From Chitinophagaceae bacterium (lineage in GTDB: Bacteria; Bacteroidota; Bacteroidia; Chitinophagales; Chitinophagaceae), in the NCBI GenBank assembly GCA_023251335.1, contig JAHEZA010000020.1, positions 1 to 13,001 of the forward strand: DNA of 13,001 bases, written 5' to 3'. How positions within the stretch are numbered: the first letter of the stretch is position 1; every line of letters starts with the position of its first letter. The notes under the pieces were generated by a model, which did not search any database, was not told the origin of the DNA, and saw only the letters and a program-made list of their open reading frames with translations. The translations under genes were made by a program, and so were the position numbers. This document shows positions 7,833-13,001 of this stretch, in pieces.

Positions 7833-8543
7833 TTATTTAAGATTGTGATACACTTTTTGCACATCATCATCCTGTTCCAGGTGATCCACTAACTTCAACA
7901 CATCATTGGCTTCCTCTTCAGAAAGTTCTACAGTGGTTGTCGGTATCCGGGTAAGTTCTGCCGTAATCACTTCAATCTTTTTTTCATCAAGCGCCTTGTT
8001 CATATTACCAAATTCATTAAATGGTGTGCGTATGACAATATTTCCCTCGCTGTCTTCGCCTATTTCCTCAAGTCCATAATCTATCAATTCCAGCTCCAGA
8101 TCTTCCACGTCGATATTTTCATTCTTAATTTTAAATTCTCCAAGGTGCTTGAACATAAAAGATACACTGCCGCTGGTGCCAAGCGAGCCCCCGTTTTTAT
8201 TAAAATGCATCCGAACATTTGCAACAGTCCTGGTCGGATTATCTGTTGCAGTTTCTACCAGGATGGCAATACCATATGGCGCATAGCCTTCGTACACTTC
8301 CTCGTGGTAATCGGTCTTGTCTTTGCCCATCGCTCTTTTTATGGCAGCTTCCACGCGGTCTTTGGGCATGTTTACGGCTTTCGCATTGATAATGCAACGG
8401 CGTAGCGCTGAATTATTATCAGGTTCCGGGCCGCCCTGTTTTACCGCAATGTCTATCTCTTTACCGATTCGGGTAAATTGTTTGGCCATTTTATCCCATC
8501 GCGCAAACATGGTTGATTTTCTTACTTCAAATATTCTTCCCAT
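7833..8543 (-). CDS. yebC: YebC/PmpR family protein
   Basis: A 236-residue full-length member of the YebC/PmpR/TACO1 family. These proteins have long been annotated as transcriptional regulators; more recent work on bacterial YebC and mitochondrial TACO1 supports a role in translation, easing ribosome stalling at proline-rich stretches. The N-terminal helical domain has [20 protein letters not shown] (15-34) and the conserved block [20 protein letters not shown] (44-63). The central signature [20 protein letters not shown] (84-103) is intact, followed by [16 protein letters not shown] (116-131). The acidic C-terminal domain ends VYHNLK. The start [10 protein letters not shown] differs from the MAGHSKWANI of proteobacterial YebC but matches the Bacteroidota form as I remember it. 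A strong promoter candidate lies 37 bp upstream. It is convergent with the cupin gene. No odd features. Confidence 0.95.
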   Translation of the reverse strand: MGRIFEVRKSTMFARWDKMAKQFTRIGKEIDIAVKQGGPEPDNNSALRRCIINAKAVNMPKDRVEAAIKRAMGKDKTDYHEEVYEGYAPYGIAILVETATDNPTRTVANVRMHFNKNGGSLGTSGSVSFMFKHLGEFKIKNENIDVEDLELELIDYGLEEIGEDSEGNIVIRTPFNEFGNMNKALDEKKIEVITAELTRIPTTTVELSEEEANDVLKLVDHLEQDDDVQKVYHNLK

Positions 8544-8871
8544 AATTACTTATTTAAGCTTTCAGCTTTCCAATTCCGGCAAATCTAAAAATCTAAAACC
8601 TAAACTCAAAAATTAAAAAGATAATGAATGGCTTTATCTGCTAAGCAGCAAAAGAATTATACCAGGCTACTGGACTAACATACAATACAAAAATAAGATG
8701 GGCGTGCCACTAAAGCTACAGTTATTCTTGATAAATACATTAATGACTACAACCAGGAATGGCAATATTTTTTTGGCAGCAGCAAATTTGATAAGCGATT
8801 TTCTTTTACACCTACGGCTTATGAAAAGGGGATTACAGAAAGTTTGTAAAGTTGAAACAGTAAACCAACAA
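8544..8871. other. 328-bp gene-free spacer upstream of yebC
   Basis: The spacer holds the yebC promoter candidate (8580-8612), embedded in an AT-rich stretch where the unit ATCTAAAA is repeated imperfectly (8583-8604). It also contains the word AACAGTAAACCAA (8856-8868), immediately after the RND gene stop. Open frames of 70 to 89 codons on both strands overlap each other here, have no domain signature and run into the RND gene, so I do not call them genes. I see no tRNA or riboswitch fold. Confidence 0.6.
8580..8612 (-). promoter_or_regulatory. yebC promoter candidate (TTTG / TAnnTTTG)
   Basis: On the - strand TAGATTTG (8580-8587) is a perfect TAnnTTTG -7 box, and TTTTTG (8607-8612) provides a perfect -33 TTTG with a 19-bp spacer. 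The yebC ATG is 37 bp downstream. This is the best Bacteroidota-type promoter match in the window. Confidence 0.55.
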
Positions 8872-11205
8872 TTATTCAATTTTCTTGTTTCGCTTTTTTG
8901 CAGTATCCAGCAACAACACAGGAAGCAAAATCAAATTAGTAAGTGTAGCGGTGAACAATGTAATTGATGTGAGCCATCCCAAAGATTGTGTACCACCAAA
9001 GCCGCTAAAACAAAAGATGATAAATCCGGATATTAATACCAAAGAAGTATAGATAATGCTAAGCCCCGTATGTTTGATGGTTTCAGAAACGGTTGCTTTA
9101 ATATCAAAATTACTGGAAGGAAGTTCTTGTTTGTAATTTACCAAAAAACGAATTGTAACATCTATCGCGATGCCTAATGCCAGGCTGAAAATAAGTACTG
9201 TAGACGGTTTTAGTCTTACGCCGATCCAGCCCATAATACCTGCCGTAACAATCAGCGGAATGATATTAGGAATTAATGAACAAATAAGAATGCGCAGGGA
9301 TTTGAATAAATACAACATACAAAGCGCGATAAAAAGAAACGCCCACAGTAAACTTTCTTTTAATCCATGTATGATAAAAGAGCTCCCTTCAAGGAAAGTG
9401 ATGGAAGCCCCGGTAAATGTGACTTTGTATTTTGAAGAATCAAAAAGATAATGGCTTCTATTTTTTAAACTGTCAAGAATGATGGGAAGTTTTATAGTGC
9501 CTACATCAGCCATACTGATACTCATCCGTGTGCTTTCACGCGCAGTATCCATAAAGCTGCTAAGCATTTTCGCGAGCTTATTTTGCCCCGTGTCATCCTT
9601 CGGATGAAGATAATCGCCGATGAAGGCCATATCAAATGAATTAGGTAGCGCATAATTAGAAGAGTCGCCCTCATAGAAACCTTCCTTAACAAACTTAATT
9701 CCTTCGGCTATCGAAAGAGGACGGCTCATATTTCCCTGCGTGTTGATATACATGGAAAGAGAATCCATTTTTGTCAACACCGGTAATATTCGTGCTCCTG
9801 CAAGGCCATTTCTTTTTTTGGTGTCAATCACTATTTCAAGCGGCATTACACCTCCAAAATTATTTTCAAAAAATTTCAGGTCGGTATATATTTTATCAGT
9901 TTTCGGCAAATCATCTACAATGAAAGCTTCAGTTTTTAACTGATACATTCCCAATAAAGAAAAGAGGATTACAACTAACGTTATGACGTAAACGATTTTT
10001 CTATGATTAAAAACCCAGTGTTCAATTTTCAATAATAATGTTGTTATGAATTTTACATCTATGTATTTTAAATGCTTTTTACCAGGAACTTTCATGTAGC
10101 TCAATGCTCCTGGTAAGAGGATAAAAGATATCACAAAGACCAACATGATGCTTACGCCGGCCACTTCGCCAAACTCTTTTAAAATCGGACTTTTAGTCAA
10201 TGCAAAGACAGCCAGGCCTATTGCTGCAGTGATGTTACAAAAGAGCGTAACAATACCCATCTTACTTACCATGTCTACCAGAGACTGATTTTTATCGCCC
10301 GATTTTCTGTAACAGGAATGATATTTATTTAAGAAGTAAATGCAATTGGGAATACCGATAACCACTACCAACGGAGGAATTAATGCGGATAATAAGGTGA
10401 TCTTATAACCAAAAATCTGCATGATGCCTACACTCCAAATAACGCCGGTAATTACCACCAACAACGATAAAGCCATGGTTTGAACAGAACGAAACATTAA
10501 TAATAATATCAATGCAGATAGCAGCAACGAGCCAATTACAAACCATTTCATTTCATGCGCAATCCTGTCTGCCATTTCGGTACGAATTAAAGGCAGTCCA
10601 CTGATGTGGGTTTGAACATTGGTGGTGGCGGAGTATTTTTTTGCTTCGTCAATAATCTCGTTAATAACTTTTGTTCGTCCTTTCGATTTTAAGATTTCTT
10701 TACTAATTTTTACTACAACCAGATAAGCTTTTGTGTTGGGATTATATAACAGCGAACGATAAAATGGCAGCGTATAAAGTACTTTTAAACTGCTATCAAT
10801 TTGAGTTTGGGATTGCACACGATTTGGAAAAATTGGAATTGCTTCTAATTTTTGATCCGTAGTATCTTTAAAAAGATTAACCGCGTTAGCAACGCTCAAT
10901 ACGTCTTCTACATAAGGAATTCTTTTTAGTTCGGCATTTAATTTTTGAAAGGCTTTAAAATTTTTTAGTTGAAAAAAGTCTTTCGTCTTTACGCCAATCA
11001 CAAGCACATTCCCGTCATCGCCAAATTTTTTCCTGAAAGAGAGATAGTCTTCATACTTAGGATTATCGAGTGGTATAGCATTTGTAAACTCGTAGCTGAG
11101 CTGAATCCTGCTGGCAAAAAAGCCCATAATAAGAGTGGCTATGCATAAGGATACAAGAAGTAATAACCGGTTTTTTAATACCAGTTTTGCCAGGCGTTGC
11201 CACAT
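8872..11205 (-). CDS. RND/MMPL-type membrane transporter, 12 TM
   Basis: A 777-residue inner-membrane protein with the duplicated RND layout: TM1 (about 13-31), a large extracytoplasmic loop (32-220), TM2-6 (221-238, 243-266, 270-290, 316-335, 348-368), TM7 (404-422), a second large loop (423-616) and TM8-12 (617-635, 637-657, 668-690, 713-735, 743-766). It belongs to the short MMPL/HpnN/patched-like branch rather than the roughly 1,000-residue AcrB branch, so the substrate is probably a lipid or hydrophobic molecule (inference). The second half has the proton-relay style motif ALGIAIDVTIRF with Asp682; the matching first-half segment VVIGIPNCIYFL has Asn287 instead. The cytosolic tail ends KKRNKKIE. 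The ATG at 11205 precedes a typical positively charged TM1. It sits between dnaX and yebC on the same strand, with gaps over 130 bp on both sides. No periplasmic adaptor or outer-membrane channel gene is next to it. Confidence 0.9.
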   Translation of the reverse strand: MWQRLAKLVLKNRLLLLVSLCIATLIMGFFASRIQLSYEFTNAIPLDNPKYEDYLSFRKKFGDDGNVLVIGVKTKDFFQLKNFKAFQKLNAELKRIPYVEDVLSVANAVNLFKDTTDQKLEAIPIFPNRVQSQTQIDSSLKVLYTLPFYRSLLYNPNTKAYLVVVKISKEILKSKGRTKVINEIIDEAKKYSATTNVQTHISGLPLIRTEMADRIAHEMKWFVIGSLLLSALILLLMFRSVQTMALSLLVVITGVIWSVGIMQIFGYKITLLSALIPPLVVVIGIPNCIYFLNKYHSCYRKSGDKNQSLVDMVSKMGIVTLFCNITAAIGLAVFALTKSPILKEFGEVAGVSIMLVFVISFILLPGALSYMKVPGKKHLKYIDVKFITTLLLKIEHWVFNHRKIVYVITLVVILFSLLGMYQLKTEAFIVDDLPKTDKIYTDLKFFENNFGGVMPLEIVIDTKKRNGLAGARILPVLTKMDSLSMYINTQGNMSRPLSIAEGIKFVKEGFYEGDSSNYALPNSFDMAFIGDYLHPKDDTGQNKLAKMLSSFMDTARESTRMSISMADVGTIKLPIILDSLKNRSHYLFDSSKYKVTFTGASITFLEGSSFIIHGLKESLLWAFLFIALCMLYLFKSLRILICSLIPNIIPLIVTAGIMGWIGVRLKPSTVLIFSLALGIAIDVTIRFLVNYKQELPSSNFDIKATVSETIKHTGLSIIYTSLVLISGFIIFCFSGFGGTQSLGWLTSITLFTATLTNLILLPVLLLDTAKKRNKKIE

Positions 11206-11339
11206 AATTGATTAATATTTTGAAGCCGAAGGAAGTGAATTATTTTTATTCCGGGCATTCATTATGATTTAGATAAATTAAGAACGCAAGAAATGTAAAT
11301 AAAAATATTGAAAAAATATTGGTTTACTACAAACAAAAT

Positions 11340-13001
11340 TCAATAGTCCAATTGCATACCCAGTGTGTCTTTTAATTGTTTTACCAAAGGGTATTCTTCT
11401 ATAATTCTCAGGTATTGTTGCTTTGTATTGAGGTGCTCTTCTTTAGGTTCGTTTTCATTATCATCAATCTCTAATATCAATTTGTAAATAAGAGAACGAT
11501 TGTTAAAGTGCGATTGAAGATGTGTAATTAACTCTCCTCTTTCCGCTTCAATAAATCGTTGTTGTAGATTGTTGCTGCATATTATCTCAACGCAGTTTTC
11601 ATCGATAATGCGGAGCCTTGCTGTTTTAAAATTGGAAACAATTGGTTTCTTGCTACTGTTCATCAATTTTTCAATATAAGAACCCCATGCGATATAAAGT
11701 TCTTCTTCATTCAATTCTTTGAGGCAATTATTGTTATTTTCCCTTGCTACTTTTTCCCTGATTTTTTCTAAGGAACCTAACCTCGTGAATTTTGTTCCGG
11801 GTTGCGTTTGTGATACGCCAGTGTGATCTGTGGCCGCTTTGGGTATTCCAGATTTTGCTAATTTTTCATTCTCAATTTCCAGTTTTGCACTGTCATTTCT
11901 TAAAGAACTGTTCGCTGATGCAGAAGACAGTTTCTTTTTTGGAGAACCAGTTGCCGGAGAAATATTTTCCGAAGGTAACTTATTGGCTACCGGAGAGAGA
12001 GATTTAAACGATACCGGTTTTACGCTGTCAACTTGTTTTTTTTTTGACAACTGTCCGTTGTCAATTTCCAATTCAAGAGCCTGCCCCAGGTAGCAAAGCT
12101 TTATAAAAGTAAGTTCTACATGAAGGCGTTTATTTTTTGCAAGCCGGTAATTAATCTCAGACTCATTTAAAATATTGAGCGCGCTTAACAGCCATGAATC
12201 GTTTACTTTCGAAGCGGTTTCTAAATATCGGGATTTGAAGCCTTCCGACACTTCGAGCAAGATGGCCACTTTGGGGTCCTTGCTCACCAAAATATTTCGC
12301 AAGAATTCTGAAAACCCATTCAATACCTCATCGCCCTCAAAACCTTTATGGTTTATTTCATCATATAATAAAATCGCATCGCCTGCCTGCTGATTTTGCA
12401 TGGCCTCCATGATCTTGAAATAATAATCTTCGTCCAGGATGTTGAGGTGTTCCAGTGTATTTGCATAAGTAAGTTCGCCATTGGTAAAGCTTACTATTTT
12501 ATCAAGGATGCTTAATGAATCCCTGAGGCAGCCCTCACTTTTTTGGGCGATAATATGCAGTGCTGTTTTATCGGCTTTTATTTTTTCTTTCTTGCATATT
12601 TCCTGTAAGTGTTCTACCGTGTCTTTGTTGGTGATTCGTTTAAAATCAAAAATCTGGCACCGTGATAAAATTGTAGGAAGAATTTTATGTTTCTCGGTAG
12701 TGGCAAGGATAAATATAGCAAATGGTGGTGGCTCCTCCAGCGTTTTAAGAAACGCATTAAAGGCGGAAGTACTCAGCATGTGCACCTCATCCACAATATA
12801 AACTTTGTATTTTCCGGCCTGGGGGGCAAAACGTACCTGGTCCACCAACGTGCGGATATCATCTACTGAATTGTTGCTTGCTGCATCGAGTTCGTGAATA
12901 TTTAACGAAGTTCCATTATCAAAGGAAACACATGAGTTGCAAACATTGCAGGCTTCACTATCGGGCGTACGGTTCTCGCAATTGATGGTTTTTGCCAGTA
13001 T
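11340..13001 (-). CDS. dnaX: DNA polymerase III clamp-loader subunit DnaX (tau/gamma), 5' end outside window
   Basis: AAA+ ATPase subunit of the clamp loader. The coding strand is open from the right edge (553 codons visible); by comparison with E. coli about 55-60 N-terminal codons, including Walker A, are missing. Visible in order: zinc-binding cysteines at codons 8, 18, 21 and 24; HELDAASNNSVDDIR (36-50); Walker B VYIVDEVHML (67-76); sensor-1/arginine-finger stretch ATTEKHKILPTILSRC (100-115); domain III ending about LHVELTFIKLCYL (293-305). A Ser/Lys-rich linker (about 306-415) follows, then a C-terminal globular region (about 425-540) where tau normally binds polymerase and helicase. The TTG at 12848 is an internal Leu codon, not a start, because the conserved sequence continues upstream of it. 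The linker contains an A10 run and a hairpin that may direct synthesis of a short gamma form. Confidence 0.97.
   Translation of the reverse strand: MLAKTINCENRTPDSEACNVCNSCVSFDNGTSLNIHELDAASNNSVDDIRTLVDQVRFAPQAGKYKVYIVDEVHMLSTSAFNAFLKTLEEPPPFAIFILATTEKHKILPTILSRCQIFDFKRITNKDTVEHLQEICKKEKIKADKTALHIIAQKSEGCLRDSLSILDKIVSFTNGELTYANTLEHLNILDEDYYFKIMEAMQNQQAGDAILLYDEINHKGFEGDEVLNGFSEFLRNILVSKDPKVAILLEVSEGFKSRYLETASKVNDSWLLSALNILNESEINYRLAKNKRLHVELTFIKLCYLGQALELEIDNGQLSKKKQVDSVKPVSFKSLSPVANKLPSENISPATGSPKKKLSSASANSSLRNDSAKLEIENEKLAKSGIPKAATDHTGVSQTQPGTKFTRLGSLEKIREKVARENNNNCLKELNEEELYIAWGSYIEKLMNSSKKPIVSNFKTARLRIIDENCVEIICSNNLQQRFIEAERGELITHLQSHFNNRSLIYKLILEIDDNENEPKEEHLNTKQQYLRIIEEYPLVKQLKDTLGMQLDY
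11853..11885 (-). repeat. Linker repeat copy B in dnaX
   Basis: Partner of the segment at 12042-12074. It contains the 13-mer TCAATTTCCAGTT on the + strand (11872-11884), which also occurs in the intergenic spacer at 606-618. Unlike copy A it has no hairpin or long A run. Confidence 0.3.
11934..11940 (-). other. Second possible slippery heptamer A AAA AAG in dnaX
   Basis: The coding strand reads CCA AAA AAG AAA, so the heptamer A AAA AAG has the same phase as the E. coli dnaX frameshift site. A -1 shift gives 13 further codons and then TGA (11893-11895). No Shine-Dalgarno-like stimulator is seen just upstream and no strong hairpin just downstream, so activity is uncertain. Confidence 0.3.
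12036..12045 (-). other. A10 slippery run in dnaX (putative tau/gamma switch)
   Basis: On the coding strand TTG TCA AAA AAA AAA CAA contains ten consecutive A. Adding one A, or a -1 ribosomal shift, leads to ACA AGT TGA (stop 12028-12030). Losing one A, or a +1 shift, leads to AAC AAG TTG ACA GCG TAA (stop 12020-12022). Either event yields a product ending just after domain III, the gamma-like core of the clamp loader. It is the longest homopolymer I see inside any gene here. Use as a slippage site is inferred by analogy with the A9 run in Thermus dnaX. Confidence 0.55.
12042..12074 (-). repeat. Linker repeat copy A in dnaX
   Basis: This 33-bp segment encodes a stretch containing LEIDNGQLSK and matches the segment at 11853-11885 (LEIENEKLAK) at 24 of 33 bases by hand alignment. 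It includes the hairpin. The repetition may be an old duplication or two degenerate copies of a dispersed intergenic repeat; chance in an AT-rich, Lys/Glu-rich linker cannot be excluded. Confidence 0.35.
12044..12064 (-). promoter_or_regulatory. Hairpin abutting the dnaX A10 run
   Basis: A perfect 8-bp inverted repeat, TTGACAAC and GTTGTCAA, with the 5-nt loop GGACA on the coding strand, ends inside the A10 run (two of its A residues pair in the stem, leaving eight). A nascent-RNA stem-loop directly 5' of a slippery tract is known to promote transcriptional slippage in some mobile elements. Fold and position are seen directly; function is inferred. Confidence 0.45.

Noticed and set aside
8667..8967. 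Overlapping 70- and 89-codon frames on opposite strands downstream of the RND gene
   Set aside because: They overlap each other and the end of the RND gene, and show no family features.
11304..11320. AATATT / AATATT inverted repeat after dnaX, as a terminator
   Set aside because: Self-complementary AT-only stem of 6 bp with no G-C pairs; too weak to call.
12687..12869. Open frame on the + strand opposite dnaX, and a TTG 'start' for dnaX at 12848
   Set aside because: The + frame is an antisense shadow of conserved dnaX sequence. The TTG is an internal Leu codon: the reading frame continues to the right edge with the zinc cysteines and the DAASNNSVDDIR motif.
1..13001. Hidden defence system, CRISPR array, mobile element or biosynthetic cluster
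   Set aside because: Both strands were read through; every large frame is a recognisable housekeeping or common accessory gene, and there are no regularly spaced repeats, transposase motifs, integrases or att-like direct repeats.

Overview
The window is about 13 kb of ordinary chromosomal DNA, probably from a Bacteroidota bacterium near Chitinophagaceae. That placement is inferred from several signs. The DNA is AT-rich. The leaders are AT-rich and mostly lack Shine-Dalgarno sequences. There are candidate -7 boxes of the TAnnTTTG type. The gene families include a Bacteroidetes-style YebC that begins [10 protein letters not shown], a DUF2945/cupin pair and a 12-TM RND protein. I see no rRNA, tRNA, CRISPR array, insertion sequence, phage gene or toxin/defence module.

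Layout, left to right: a small AhpD-like (carboxymuconolactone decarboxylase family) protein (16-366, -); a 315-bp gene-free spacer with repeat-like words; aconitase acnA (682-3453, -); a short FAD/NAD(P)H oxidoreductase of the ferredoxin-reductase type (3548-4231, -); a universal stress protein (4336-4809, -); transketolase (4872-6869, -); a divergent two-gene unit on the + strand with a DUF2945 TUDOR-like protein (7079-7294) and a degenerate cupin (7332-7721); yebC (7833-8543, -), convergent with that unit; a 328-bp gene-free spacer holding a good yebC promoter candidate; a 777-residue RND/MMPL-type exporter (8872-11205, -); and dnaX, the clamp-loader tau/gamma subunit, which runs off the right edge (11340 to beyond 13001, -).

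The genes are housekeeping: TCA cycle (acnA), pentose phosphate pathway (tkt), DNA replication (dnaX), translation or regulation (yebC), and redox or stress functions (AhpD-like, flavin reductase, UspA). Short gaps would allow tkt, uspA, the oxidoreductase and acnA to be partly co-transcribed, but no shared pathway ties them together.

The most notable signal is inside dnaX. A run of ten A residues on the coding strand (12036-12045) lies just after the end of clamp-loader domain III. It is abutted on its 5' side by a perfect 8-bp inverted repeat, and both alternative reading frames hit a stop within 3 to 6 codons. This is what a slippage site producing a gamma-like short DnaX from the same gene would look like, as known in Thermus (transcriptional slippage) and E. 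coli (-1 frameshift). A second site, the E. coli-type heptamer A AAA AAG in the same phase, lies about 100 nt further downstream in the linker. The hairpin overlaps a linker segment that resembles a second linker segment and an intergenic word, so the site may derive from a dispersed repeat; that part is speculative.
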